A stretch of DNA of 64,000 nt from Haemaphysalis longicornis (Eukaryota > Arthropoda > Arachnida > Ixodida > Ixodidae), in assembly GCA_013339765.2 (NCBI GenBank), contig CM023454.1, positions 147,435,603 to 147,499,602 on the forward strand, read 5' to 3'. Below, piece after piece: positions 29,700 to 41,884 of this stretch (positions are counted from its first letter, which is position 1; each line of letters opens with the position of its first letter). The notes under the pieces are model-generated. The model saw only the letters and a list, made by a program, of their open reading frames with translations, ran no database searches and was not told the DNA's origin. The translations under genes were made by a program, and so were the position numbers.

Positions 29700-31335
29700 T
29701 GTCAGTTGGAAGCGGTGCTAGTGCACATTTCTGGGGTGGAGACACGACCACAAAGTAGCAGCAGCAACGGCGCTTGCGAGCGCGACAGCCGCAGCGGGTG
29801 GGGGGCGTGGACGAGCCAAGCTCTCCGCCGCTCGGCAGACGACCGGTTACGCAAGACCCGGCAGAAACCCCCATCGCCTCGACACGCACCGATGCTCGGA
29901 GCACGGTGGCTCCGAGCTCTGAATGCGCTGTTCGAGTGCCGTACCTCAGGCAAGTGGCGGCACCTGTCGCGGAAAGCGTCAATCGCGCACGCGCCGTGAG
30001 AATCGCGCCAAGTTTGAAGTCAGCCCCGAGCTAGCTGCGTAACTTGGGTCCCGTCTGAGGAAGAAATGAGAGAAGAAAAAGCGAAACACAAGCGGCCAAT
30101 TCAATTTTCTCATCAACGGCTGTACAAGCCCAAAACCTCCACGAGTACAAATGAACAGCGGCTGACACGCAATAACATCCAGACAGATTCAATGGGCACC
30201 ATTATTTCTCCGGTGTGGTGGCGACCACCGTGAATCACGTGCGCACGAGCGCGCCGAGTTGGAACTCGGCCCCGTGCTAGAAGCGTCACTCCGATCCCGT
30301 CTGAGCGGCAAGGCAAGCGAGCAGTGGGTCAGCCGTTCGCTGCTGAGTGCGTAAGGTCCGAGGTTTCGCCCGCAACCCAAGCCTCCAAGCTGGCGTTGAA
30401 TAAATATATGGTGCAGTTTCAGGGTCAGGCACCCTCAGGCTCAGTGCATTCGTCGCCTAACAGCCCAGTGATAAATGAACGCAACGTTCCTTGGGTTCAT
30501 ATCTAAATCAACGCGGGTACTCCCGGTCAAGTAGATATACTTTGCCTCTTATTTATTTATTTATTTATTTATTTACTAATTTATTTGTAAAGCATCCTTG
30601 CTGGTGATCTTGCTCATCCTTGAGCACTTACCAAGAAAATAAGCGCACGAGTGCAGTTACACTACGTTCATTTCGAGTGAGGTGCGTATACTGTATTTTT
30701 GAAACATTCAGAAAGCGCAACACTGAAAAAACGCGAGACGAAGAAAGGGAACACAGGACGAGCGCTACTCACAACTAAAGTTTGCTGCAGCATACCTACC
30801 GTATATTTGGCACCTTTTTATTCTTACGTACCTTTAACCATAAAATGTTCGAGCAACAATGCAGACGAAACGGCCACGAACAGCCGCTATTCCGAATGAA
30901 ACGCAAGTGTCGGAGGAATTATTTAATGCCGCAAAACAGGAAATTCGCCCGGCGCGTTGGGAACGTTACGTGGTCAGACGTTCGACAAACAGTGCACCCA
31001 GCCCACAAACGCGAGGGGCAGTGCCCCACGTTTATGCAAGAGAAAATTAACAATACAAAGAAAGGCAAGGGCCTCATTGTAACAACCCTGAGTCCATCTG
31101 CCGATATGAGAAGCTACATGTCCCTCAGTTATTTGTCGTGAGTTATAATCGAGGCGGGCCCTCGGAGACGGCCTGACAGAGAAAGGCCGCCAGTTATGTG
31201 GGCCCGTTTGTCGTGAGCCGTTCTGCTGTTAAGGACGCATACAAAGCCAGAGCTGCGACGCAGACGCAAATAACAAGGATTTGGAGACGGCCTCACAGAG
31301 AAAGGCCGCCGTGATAGGTTAGCCCGATGTGGGCC
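29700..31335. other. Unassigned; ATTT microsatellite and a GGGAACACAGGACGAG motif
   Basis: An ATTT repeat runs at 30549-30575. 30736-30780 holds AGGACGAGCGCTACTCACAA, related to sequence at 20395-20500 (inverted) and to the hairpin arm at 11401-11540. No gene is recognised. Frames here overlap in several phases. Confidence 0.5.
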
Positions 31336-31342
31336 CGTGATC

Positions 31343-31560
31343 CGCCGCGGTGGCTCAGTGGCTATACAGCCGTTCTGCTGCTAATCCTAAGGACGCAGGT
31401 TCGACACCAGCCGCAGCGGCCGATTTTCTGATGGAGGCGCAAAAACGAAAACGCCCGTGCGCATATATGTCGGCGCACGTTAGATATTCACAGCGGTCAA
31501 AAGTATCCGGAGCCTTCCTCCACTGCGGCGCGCTTGATAGCTTCGGCGCGCCGAACTCCT
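31343..31560 (+). mobile_element. tRNA-derived SINE, well-preserved head
   Basis: CCGCCGCGGTGGCTCAGTGG gives box A (TGGCTCAGTGG). AGGTTCGACACC stands at box B (about 31397). Then come TTTTCTGATGGAGGCGCAAA, a CGCCCGTGCGCA block, GCGCACGTTAGATATTC, CGGTCAAAAGTATCCGGAGC and CCACTGCGGCGCG. The element ends near 31560 without a clear tail. Confidence 0.9.
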
Positions 31561-31564
31561 CAAA

Positions 31565-32365
31565 ATCTGAATTTTGAATCGGCGGGCTCGTTCGCGGAGC
31601 ACGGCCATACACGGCGCAGTGCGCACACGCTCTGCATCGCCTCGCAACCGAGAGCTCACTTTAAACAAGGACGACCGCGCACGCCCGACTGGCACAATTA
31701 AAATCCGCCTCACGCGTGCGTGCTACTTGAATGCGGCGTCACCTGCAAGCCGCGGCGTGTGTTCCCGCGCGGTGGCAGACGATAGCATCTGACTTCTCTA
31801 ACGCAGTGCAACTCGGCGCAGCGTGCACCACGCCGCCGCGCGGACCGCTGCCCACACCCAGGTTCGGCGTAATTGCCCCGCGCTTATCGCTGCCGTTCGC
31901 GCTATGGTGCGGCGCAGGCGGCGTTCCCAGGAGAAAAGGGCGCCGCGTTTCGCCAGTCACGCGCAGCTCTGCTGCAAGCGGGGGCAGCAGCTTGCTCGGC
32001 CAAGCGCGCACCGCCGTTTCAGCAAGAATTTTTGCGGGAAAAAGACCAGACGGAGAGGACAAATGAAAATGAACCTGTTATAGGTAGGCGTCGGCATCGT
32101 CTATAATTGCGGCACGGCGAACAAACAGCGCGGTAAGACGAAAAACACGAGAAAAAAGTGAAGGAACAGCACACTAACGCGTAAGACGTGAATGTAGCTA
32201 CGCTGTACGCAACGTTCACGACCAACACCCACGGCTCAAGTCCACTATGGCAGCCGATTTGCTTTTCCGCTGCCGCAACGACCTTCACTCCATCACTGTT
32301 GCATCAAGTGTGAGCTTCCTTCTTTTTTTTTTTTTGGAAGTGATAATCATTGGACATCACCTTGG
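31565..32365. other. Unassigned, GC-rich then mixed
   Basis: Several overlapping frames on both strands at 31731-32106 reflect GC-rich DNA. No motif recognised. Confidence 0.5.
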
Positions 32366-32367
32366 AG

Positions 32368-33012
32368 GGGCGTATAGGTGCTATTCGTTGAAAAGTTTAG
32401 CGGTCAATTTCTTCGCCTGGCAACACTGGAAACGGCCACAGACATGGCCGATGAGCCAAGGACACGGCGCGGCTTGGGCCACTGCGCCCGCACGCCGAAG
32501 AAAAAAAACACCGGCGTGCGTCATCTGCTCCGTTCCAATCCGATTCTAAACGGTGGCGTCAACAGAGATTTTATTAATCGCACTCACATTGAACTCGAGG
32601 GAATACTTTGCGTTCGGTGAGGTAGAGTTTGCAAGGTGAAACAGTCATGTGTTTCACAGCCGTGCTTAGCTTGGACAAGTACCGCCATCTCGCGGAGCCC
32701 GACGTAACGAGTGACGGCGCACCACGGCTGGGCTAGAGCGGCGGCGCGCGCTGTGTTGATACGGCCCTCGCAGCGGCGGCGGCGAGAACAATGCAGCCCA
32801 GTCTCGCCGTAAAGTTCCGCCACCAACGCGCGCACGCCGCTGCTCTGGCCCGGCCGTGGGCGCACTCACACGGTTGGGTTGCATGGAGGAGAAGAGGGGT
32901 GCCTGATCTGCGGGCCGCGCGCACAACGTCGCCTAGCAACAGACGCTTGGCCACAGATATGGCGGCGCACTCGCATGGTTGCCTGCATGCATTCCGCGCC
33001 ATTGAATACCGA
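32368..33012 (+). repeat. Diverged repeat pair, copy A
   Basis: 32368-32720 aligns with 37051-37382, sharing GCTATTCGTTGAAAAGTTTA-like start, AACACTGGAAACGGCCACAG, ACACCGGCGTGCGTC and GAGCCCGACGTAACGAGTG. A further roughly 245 bp of copy A (to about 32963) is missing in copy B. The pair then rejoins at CGCACTCxCAxGGTTG. Frames in both copies are open for up to about 75 codons, but substitutions fall in all codon positions. Confidence 0.8.
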
Positions 33013-33119
33013 CTATACGCCATGACGTCTTTCTCGTTGCGAGCAAGTGTTGCCACGATTACGGCGAACGCTAGAGCTTTTTTGGCCAATCTTGGCCAAC
33101 TGCCGTAATATATGCTCGC

Positions 33120-33595
33120 CATTTTCTTGGTATTGGGTCGAGCCCGTATCCTTATCACGGAGCCCGGTCAGCGCCGGATGGTCAGATGGGATTTGACGCT
33201 ATCACCAGCAATTACCTCCTCTCCCGCCGGTTCTACCCTCAGGCGGATAAATCCCTCAACTCGGAACAATGCCACGCCTCCAGACGGGCGTCTTCTGCAA
33301 TGCTGCCGCCGTGACCAACCTCGGCTTGCTCCTCACGTGGCGCCCATGCCAAGCTGGCCCACGTCACCTGGGCATGCAGGCTCCAGGACCCTTTCCCCGA
33401 AATCCCCGCTGGGGAGAGGTGGGAGGCCGCGCTTCGCAGCCCGGACCCGCAACTACAGGCCAAAAGGGCGGAAGAGGTCGCCACTGCCAGCCTAACTCAA
33501 GGAGAAGATGCCGAGGAGGACGCGGGCCAGGGGCCCCTTGCCCAGCAGCACTTGGATTCTCCTGAAGCCCTTTCCACAACCAATAAAAGTTCGCC
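33120..33595 (+). pseudogene. LINE C-terminal fragment and 3' end
   Basis: In the best frame, GAHAKLAHVTWACRLQDP corresponds to the zinc-knuckle region and ERWEAALRSPDPQLQAKRAE to the conserved C-terminal block. Both match the LINE at 5108-5642 in arrangement. The frame then runs to an AATAAAA at about 33582. Upstream sequence shifts frame (FDAITSNYLLSRRFYPQAD is visible in another phase). It is a dead, 5'-truncated copy. Confidence 0.72.
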
Positions 33596-33599
33596 ATTG

Positions 33600-36285
33600 C
33601 AGGAAAAAATACAAAGGAAATGCCGAGCGCTCGTGAACCCGTGCCTCGCGCGCGACCGCCGAGTCCCCGGCTCGCGCAGCGGCTTTTGCAAAAAGAAAAA
33701 AAAAACTAATGCACATCCACTCTGTGAAGAGGGATGACCTGCGAAGCTATAAATGCAGTACACGAAATGCACGAAGCAAAACACGTTTGTTTTTAACTTG
33801 CGATTGAGCATACTTCATAGCCATTTAACTGAATGATACTTCGAAAGACCCTGTCGCGTCGTACGCATCTTAGTATCTGTGTAACACAGCAACCCAATCC
33901 CCTCGACCACTGAAGACACCAGACAGGTCGTATTAGGCTGTCTGACGTCCACGTTTAAACCTCCTGCCAGCACAACAGACGCGGCATCAGTAAGGGCACG
34001 ACACCTATACAGCTGCGCGTGCAAGCCCCCCCTCCCTCCACTCCAGGGCACCGGACCACCAGACAGTCTCGCGCGCAAACCGGCCCCCCCTCCTCGACCA
34101 CTCCAAGGTACGCAAATTACGCGCCTTGTTCTGCTCGTCCTCCGCGAAAGTAGTTGTTCCTCTGGCTCAAGGCTAAGGGTGGGTTGGCGGGGGCTCCCGC
34201 GTCGACGCGGGTGAGGCTTCGGCGGGGCATCTGTTTTCGCTTCTTCGCCTTAGAGGGAACGCCCGCGAGCTTCCCCAGCCTAAAAATCCTTGGTTCGTAA
34301 CAGTGTTTCTTCTCCCTCCCCCGCCTCCCGGCGTAAGCACTTGGGCTGTTGCTAATTTTCACTTGGACAGCATTAGCCAACGCCGACGTTCGGGCCCACA
34401 CGCGGCACGGTCCGCGGCTGCGTGCACGTCCGCTTTTGTGCACGCATAAACCGGCAATCGGTGATGGGCGCGTGCTTAGGCGTGAAATACACCATCGAAA
34501 ATGTCTCCCGGAAAGCCTTTGACGCTAAAGAATAATTATCGGCTCACGCCGCCGTTCCAGCCGGTATAGTTGCTCTTTAACTGGAAAGGATGCGCAACTA
34601 CTCGACGAGGTGCAATTTCAGGGTGTAACGGAATCAGCGGCGGCGGCTACGTGTGCGGTGGCGGCGGCTTTCGGTGGTTTTACGCCCATTCGCGCTTCTG
34701 TTGATTTTCCGCAATCCTCTGATAACGGCGCTACCGTTGTTGTCAGCCGATCGCTCAAATTGTGAAAGAGGAATGGGTGGAGGCGGCGAACGGGTTAACA
34801 GTTGTGGAGGAGGGCTCGGCGGTGGAAAGGAGGAGCTCCGGGGCGGCACCGAGTAAATCGGCTTCACCGGAATGGCGGGGGGGGGGGGGGGGGGGGTTAG
34901 ACATATACCGCTTCGCAGTAAAAAAAAACTCCAGCGCTGCCGTAAAGCGCTACCGCGCAAGTAAAACAAAAACTCCAACGCTGAGAAGACACCTGCTTGG
35001 GAGAGGTCACCGCGGCCACACACGGTTACGAGTGTGCCAGTGCTTCCCGAGACGATGACGAAGAGCTGGTGGAAGAATACAACGCTGAGGATGAATTCGC
35101 ATCCAGGACTCGAAGAAGACGACGACCTCTTCGGTGCATATGACGACGATTACTAGCATCGCAACTACGCAAACAAACAATGATACTGAACCTAACCATG
35201 TCTCCGGCAATGCTCACCCACAACAGCACTCCCTCGCGTGAGTGTGAGCTTCCCTGATATTTTTTTTTCTCTCTCTCGAGTAGAACAGAACGGAGTGAGT
35301 TACCAAAAAAATAGATCTTCGAAGCTCTGCAAGGTTGTGCGTCCTCTTCACGGCCCCTTCAACTGGGACGATGCCGGGTTTTCGCGAATAGTGAAAGCCC
35401 CACAGTCAGCGGCACAATGCGACGAAAGGGAAAACGAGTAGTGCCGCCGAAGATCGGGCTTCCGCCAAGGAATGCACGAGGCGAGCGAGGATCGAGTGCA
35501 TGCAAGGCAAGGGCGGGGCACCCGTCACGCAGGTGGGTGCGGGAAGGCCTTGGAGGCAAGAACGGCCCAGAGACGCTGTAATTCCAACGTGCCCCCCGCA
35601 TCCTCCTCCGTACGCAGCCGAGGACAACGGGACTGCGGCGAACCACTGCGAAGACGACGGCCGAGCCCAGCGCAACGTCGCAACCACCGATGATCCCGGG
35701 AAACGGGTCGCTCGCGCGTGCGAACGCGGACTGAATGCGAAGTGCTTCAGGGGAGACTGCATGGCACGAACTTTCCGCCACCACTGCGGACAGGCACGGA
35801 CATGCCGTCAATCATGCAGGAGGACCTGTTGTTGGGCAGGAATCAGCTGTGGAACTCATTACTGCGCGGAGGTAGACGCGTCCTGTCCTCGTTTGCGTCT
35901 GTTTTCGCGTTGAAATGTGTTCCACGGTCAATGAGGTAAACCAGCTCCGCGTACTGTTTCCGGGTTTTGTGAGTATGCTTATGTGCCCCTTCTGCTTTCC
36001 TGACCGATCGCCAACGGAAGGCTTAAAAGGGCTGTGCGTTGCAAAGAGCAGTTCTTCCGTGTACTGTTTTGCACTCGAATATTTCCCCCAATGACGTATT
36101 CGCGCCCACTACTTGTTCCTTCCTAAAACGACTTGTGCTCGTTGCTCTGTATACCTGTGCCACTATTAGCTGTGGTGCTAAGTTCTTAACCAGCTTCAAA
36201 TTCCGATATTAAACTGGACGAATTTACAGACACTGCATTGATTTTTTTTTTCATCTTTGGCAAGTAAGAGCAGTTATTTTACAAA
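33600..36285. other. Unassigned; poly-G run at 34877-34896
   Basis: A 20-base G run lies at 34877-34896. The rest is GC-rich with overlapping chance frames on both strands (34634-35058 and 35359-35939) and no recognised domain. No repeat boundary was seen. Confidence 0.5.
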
Positions 36286-36287
36286 TG

Positions 36288-36345
36288 ATATACAAAGGAG
36301 AGGCCTTCGTCCAGCAGTGGACGTAGTTATGGTGATGATGGCGAT
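36288..36345 (+). mobile_element. RTE/BovB-type LINE 3' terminal fragment
   Basis: AGGAGAGGCCTTCGTCCAGC and then AGTGGACGTAGTTATGGTGA followed by TGATGG match the well-known 3' end of arthropod RTE-clade LINEs: GAGGCCTTTGTCCAGCAGTGGAC and a TGATGATG tail. Only the last ~55 bp survive. Confidence 0.72.
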
Positions 36346-36349
36346 AAAC

Positions 36350-37045
36350 AGGCAATAGCCGATATGAAAAGGCGACAAAAACACGCTCCGACATCACATC
36401 CCATTATTGCATAGAAAGTTCTGGCGAAATTGGGGAGGCTAATTAACAACGGGATACGCATACCGGTGCTGTTTCGCAATTTTTGACGACGAGGCGATCC
36501 GAGCGCACTCGTGGGCCAGCACAAAAACCAAGAAGAATGTCTTTATACGCTGCCGCTGGAAACCACCACCCACTTTCGGAAAGTACAATTCCAGTAGACA
36601 TACTCAATCACGAAGCATCAAGGCAACACCGATATTCTCGAAGTGAATGTGCGCGGCTATTGGTGCCGTCAAGAACGGGACGCTCAGCTTGTGCCCACGA
36701 ATCCTTGCACATCACGCCAGTGGAGAGCGTTCCATTCCTGCAGGGTATACAAACACGTCGGTTTCCCCCCACGATTGGCACCGTACACTTCCCCTTATTC
36801 AAATGACTGAGGAGCAGTTTGGGCGAGACGGGCTGTCTGTTGGCCAATCAGTTCTTACTGAAGCACTGAAGATTACTCCTCCGACAAGTTTGCTGCCTAA
36901 ACTGTGAAACTACCGCGCAACAAAGCGAGAGAGGACGAATGCTCGCGGCAAACCTCAAGTGACGTCACGCGTTTTTTTTTTTTTTTAATTCGTTGCAGTC
37001 AAAGCATACCACCAAGGTCAACCGGTTCGCCAACACGCAATCGTG
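36350..37045. other. Unassigned, no supported gene
   Basis: No motif recognised; a T run lies at 36973-36986. Confidence 0.5.
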
Positions 37046-37050
37046 GAGCG

Positions 37051-37421
37051 TTTAGGTGGTATTCGTTGAAAAGTTTAGTCGTCAATTTCTTCGCTCGGCA
37101 ACACTGGAAACGGCCACAGACATGGCCGATGAGCCACGGACATGGCGCAGCTTGGGCCACTGCGCCCGCACGGCGAAAAAAAAAACACCGGCGTGCGTCG
37201 TCTGCTCCGTTTCAACCCAATTTTCAACGGTGGTGTCAACAGAGATGTTTTAATCGCACTCACAGTGGACTCGAGGCGATACTTTGCGTTCGGTGAGGTA
37301 GCTTATATTAATGTGCAACACAGTCATGTGCTTAGTACGGACCGCCATCCCGCGGAGCCCGACGTAACGAGTGACGGCGCACTCACACGGTTGCTGCATG
37401 CGCGCCCCGCCAGTGAATACA
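37051..37421 (+). repeat. Diverged repeat pair, copy B
   Basis: This is the counterpart of 32368-33012, in the same orientation and about 4.7 kb away. It is shorter by the internal segment described for copy A. The class is unknown; no TIR, poly-A tail or LTR signal is recognised at its edges. Confidence 0.8.
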
Positions 37422-37834
37422 AGAACGGCCGCTCAACAAGGGAACGCCTTTAAGGCAAGGTTTGGACCCAAAAGCAGACAGCTGCGTTTTTGCGCTTCCG
37501 AGTACACAGAACGATTGGCTGACAAGCCAGAGCAGAGAAGCATGGCCACAGTTTGGCGGGAGTGTTGCACACATAGCCGCGAATCTTCGCGTTGGCAGCC
37601 CACAACATCCCAGCAGTTTGTCGTGCAATATTGTAACCTGTGAAGGCTATGTGGCTATGAAATCAACACACACACACACAACGACGGAACTGGAATCGCA
37701 TTTCATACCCCTGCCCCCCAACAAATACGAGGAAAGTGCTCTGCCCGCCATGAAGCAAGAATGGCCATTTGGCCCCTGCAAACCACAAAGGTAGTTCAGA
37801 TCCTTCTGCAACGAAAAAAAAAAAAAAAAAACAC

Positions 37835-38151
37835 ATGGTCAGCGGGCCTGCATACACGACTCGCGTTAATTCACAGACCGCACAGAGAAAGAAAACTTTC
37901 ACGCTTTCACTAGGCATTGGACTCGCTGTACATAGGCCTAAATTTAACCGGGTAACCAACGCAAGATACGCGTCGGCAAAAATGGCCCAGCCGGCGATCA
38001 GACCATACGGCCCGTCGTTTTCAACGATGTCAGCTTCGGGTAGGATGGCACAAACAGCTTCGGAAAGCAGCCAACAGGCTTGTCGTTTTACCGACCCATG
38101 GCACCTGCCCGTGAACCTTCCCTGCTCGATGATGAACTGAAGCACATCCAA
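37835..38151 (-). CDS. Orphan open frame, about 105 codons, unidentified
   Basis: The minus-strand frame starts MDVLQFIIEQGRFTGRCHGS. It continues for about 105 codons with a balanced amino-acid mix (CAILPEADIVENDGPYGLIA, then LVTRLNLGLCTASPMPSE) before running into a T homopolymer. Beyond that it is clearly noncoding. The ATG is 8 codons inside the unit bounded by stops. I do not recognise a family. It could be an exon, a transposon fragment or chance; no splice donor of good quality is seen. Confidence 0.25.
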
Positions 38152-38159
38152 GTTGCCAC

Positions 38160-38785
38160 ATTAATCTGTAAACTTGCATTCCAGTTTCAAGCCACAACTA
38201 GAAGAAAGTAATGGATGCACGTGATAGTAAAACGGAGGGCCATAACTGTCGGCGACTCGTCGCTTTGCCTGCGCAGAAATCAGGCGGCGTTTCTGGACCT
38301 GTTTTAATCGGAATGCGACAGTGCGCTGTTGGATGTATAGCTCGGTGTCTTTTGCTCGATAAACACAGTTGTGAGTGAGCGCCCGTCCTCCCTGTTCTCT
38401 CTCGGTCTCGCGTCTATTCTTCCCGCTCTTTCTACGACAACTAGGACGGCGCATAGGTCCGCTCGCGGCTTCATTAGTCGTCCCGCCGACTCTCGTCCCC
38501 ATAGCAACAAATGATTCGCCTGCGTGCGCGTCAGTTTCCCATCGTGTGCGTGATCGAGTGGTTTCCCTCGCTCGCCACAGAAGGCATCCAATGGAGCACA
38601 GCCTTCGCGCCTTGCAATATTTAAAGCAGCCGCCACTAAGCGAGAAGCGCACACAGACAATCAACTAAATTACGCGAGTAAAGAGGAACACTTACCTCAT
38701 ACAAGAAAAAGAATACCGTGTTTGTTTGATAAGTACGATAAAAATACGTTCAACGCCACCTATGAAAAAAAAAAAAAAAGGCCGC
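38160..38785. other. Unassigned, no supported gene
   Basis: A 167-codon minus-strand frame (38161-38664) overlaps another frame of 118 codons on the same strand and shows no motif. Treated as chance. Confidence 0.5.
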
Positions 38786-38799
38786 CATCTCGCCCTGAG

Positions 38800-39260
38800 A
38801 AAGTGGATGCCCAGCGAAGCTGTTGTAAGCCACTCACTACCCATGCCGATGGGGGAGGGTGTGAAAACTTCCTCGTCGCCTCTGCGGGCTTGTTTGCGCT
38901 CGGCTTCGCTGGCGGCAAGTGCTGGATCCTGCCTATAGCCTGACGCATGCGCTCGGCGTCTTCGGCGAGAACTGCTCGGTCCTGCTTGCGCTTGCCTGAC
39001 GCATGCGCGCTTGCCCTCGAATGAGGTACGTCAGCCCCCCTTTTCGAGAGCAGTTGCAAACCCAATCTTTACGAGGAACACATATGGGCGGTTATTGTTC
39101 ATCATGCGGTTTCGATGCTTGTTTCGTGTTCTCTTTTTTTTTTTTTTTCTAGTGAATCCTGAGCTCTATGCTGTATTCCTGTTTAGCCTGACGCACGCGC
39201 TCGTCGTCTTGGCCGAGGACTACTGGGTCCTGTCTGAGGTTTTCTTGTGGTTGTTGTTTG
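38800..39260 (-). pseudogene. Degenerate STPR-like repeat coding remnants
   Basis: On the minus strand, LRQDPVVLGQDDERVRQAKQ (about 39180-39240) and KQDRAVLAEDAERMRQAIGR (about 38935-38995) align with each other as diverged units of a charged repeat of roughly 20-24 residues. The composition (R, E, D, A, Q) resembles the frame at 59347-59919. Stops and a T homopolymer (39133-39149) separate the pieces. STPR-type repeats of about 23 residues are known from invertebrate nuclear proteins; the link here is inference. Confidence 0.4.
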
Positions 39261-39269
39261 TTTAGGACA

Positions 39270-41750
39270 CGAAATTTCCGATCAACGAGAGGCTGACATT
39301 GCTGTAAATTAATTTTATTTTTTTGCGTACGTTTACCTCCAGGTTCGCATTCTGGTTTCACCGAGCTTTTAAGTTTGACAAACTCCAACGACGATAGTGA
39401 AATGCAACAGAGTGCACACTGACTGCGGTAATTTAATCTTCAATGAAGCATAACTTTACCCGGCCCGATTAGTTGGAAGACAATCACCCCGGCCGAATCC
39501 GGAGAATACCATGGCTGAGGAGCAACCTCAAAGCGAAATTCGCGCAAATTTTACTCTTGAGGTTTCTTCGGTTTCTCGCTGCCTACCCTAGATTGAAATG
39601 AGACAAGAGGCAGCGTTCCAATTGTCCGCCCCTCCAGGCGACCCCACAGGATTGTCTCCTTGCTTAGGGGAGAGGTTACTCAAGAAGCCATGTGCAAACA
39701 ACATATACCTCACACATAATCAATAAAGTGACCTGTCCCACACACTCTGACAGCCACTTTTACACAAAAGCGAATCTATGCATTGGGGACTTCTTCTCCG
39801 GCTGTTTCCGATAGGCGGGTCGTGCAAGGCACCACACAAGTCACAACTCGCACACCACACACGCACGCCGACACAACAGGCAAAACTGTGTTAGTCCAAA
39901 TCGGCACAACACTCTCAATTACGAGAAGCTTGGCGCGAGTGGTATTAACGACGGGGTCGACTCGAGCGGACTTGCCCCCGCGCGGCGCCTACACTGCCGT
40001 TCCCTCGTTGGCCTTAATTGCGCTCTCGCTACGAGTGCACTTACCCTCCCACTCGAGTGGGTGCGCCACGACGCCTTTCATGTGCCTTTGAGATATGCAT
40101 TTCGTACAACTCCTCCAAAACAAATCAATAGACCCCTCGAGGAATACTCACTGACCTCCCCTACCACTCCTCACCCGCGAAATCTTCAACAAACTAGCCA
40201 CCAGCCAAGCATACAGAGCGTACATCATTAAAGCGTTCACTTATCCTTGTCTCCTCTCTGGACGTACGCTCTGTCGTACTACATCCTCCCAAGAAACATG
40301 GAACGTCTCCCACGGGACTGCACCCAGTCCTCTAAATGTCGACCAGAACTACCCCATTTGGCGCAAATTGGAGCAGATTACACCTAAATCGACAATTAGG
40401 CTGAAAGTTGGGCTTGTTGGCGTTGAACTAGCCCAAGTTGTGAATATGTGTTCCCCTCAATTGACAAGCGGTTATCTCTTAACAGGGCCGGCGACCGGTC
40501 TCATGGCCCTACAAATTCAGCAGACTGCAAATTCCCTCTTCTCACCCCCTTTTTTTTTTCACATCAGCTTTTCACCACCTGCTTCGATAACACGTTCTAC
40601 TGCTACTCCCTCCATTTCGAGCAATCATTACGTGCTTCGGACACGTGCGCACGTGGGGATCGTCAGAAGGGCTGCTCGTCAGATACGGGCGAAAAAACAA
40701 GATTGCTCCGCTCCGACACATAACACCTGCCCATGTGCGAGATTGGCAAGGGATGAATGAAAACAGCGCGCTACACGCTGCCAGTGTAGGCGTCCTTGTT
40801 TGCTGGCTCGGGTGGTCAGACGGTGCATTTTCACATTCTCCAGATACCCGTCCGATTTCTCTGACAAAGAACGGCCAGTGGACGCTTTCTCCACCCTTCC
40901 TTGCGAGGGCACGAGTCCCCTCAGACGTGCTCCATTATCGGCACACTGTTCGGCCTTAAGACCACACACTTTACGAGCCCGGCAAATACAAGCAAACAGG
41001 AGCCCGCGGAGCATCGGCGGTTAAAACAACTGCGTCCGGTCTGTCAAGTGTAGCAGACGGAACGCACTCGAGCCACGCTCGCACTGAAACGAATCATTCA
41101 TCTCCGCAGTCTACCGTGACGAGAGCGCCATCGCCAAGTGTTGCATTGGGCTCTCCGCTCGTCTACCCTCTTCCTTTTTTTTGTTTTTTCTTGTCCGCCC
41201 TTACGACGGTGGCAGTTCACGTTTTCTGTAGTCGTGCACAAATGAAATGAGAACACCAAAATATGTACCCGAACACGCGAACTCAACGAATACGAATAGT
41301 AGCGATAAAATAACGGCCCGGTAGTGGTACATTCAGAAGGACACATTTTCGAACTTTGTTCTGCAGTAATTAAGCTACGCGACAATTCCACTTGCACGGA
41401 AAAGACACCGCACTTTTTGTGTGTCCTGGTTCATATTGTCGTGTTCGCGTTTCACTTGTCCACGACTGTACCTTCCTCTGGTCATGGTCTGGAGTTCTTT
41501 GTTGTTGTTTTCAATTAGCGCTATTCGCAATGCATTTGATGTTTGTACGCTTGGACGTTTTTCTTTTTTTTTTTTTTTGAAATTATTTTTGCAACGCTTC
41601 GGCTTCTACCTGATTGCAGCAAAATTCGGATACCGATCCGCTGAACACACCATCAAAGGAAAGCAGCTCCAAGGTGCGAAAAACACGTTTGCCCGCACTT
41701 TCCCAGCATTCGGTTGTGACGATATCCAAGAATCAAAGCGGTCACCGAAG
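39270..41750. other. Unassigned, no supported gene
   Basis: AATAAAG at 39721 follows a plausible but unrecognised sequence. 40400-40440 has GTTGGGCTTGTTGGCGTTGA, similar to 11386-11400 and, inverted, to 20470-20500. Poly-T runs lie at 40549-40559 and 41563-41578. No protein domain recognised. Confidence 0.5.
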
Positions 41751-41756
41751 CGTAAA

Positions 41757-41881
41757 TAATTATCCGTAAAATTAATGCTAGTTTTGTTTAAATAGCTTGA
41801 CCAGACGCACCAAACGTTAACTAATTATCCGTAAAATTAATGCTAGTTTTGTTTAAATAGCTTGACCAGACGCACCAAACG
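41757..41881 (+). repeat. 60-bp tandem duplication with 5-bp spacer
   Basis: TAATTATCCGTAAAATTAAT and the following 40 bases (41757-41816) recur exactly at 41822-41881, separated by TTAAC. Confidence 0.93.
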
Positions 41882-41884
41882 AGT

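Noticed and set aside
30549..30575. Satellite or telomere-like repeat.
   Set aside because: It is a short ATTT microsatellite without array structure; no telomeric TTAGG array is seen anywhere in the window.
31343..31420. Functional tRNA gene at a SINE head (also at 26446 and 52037).
   Set aside because: The tRNA-like heads continue into a conserved SINE body and recur in several copies.
35359..35939. Cluster of four overlapping frames of 70-150 codons.
   Set aside because: Open in several phases on both strands, as expected from base composition; no motif.
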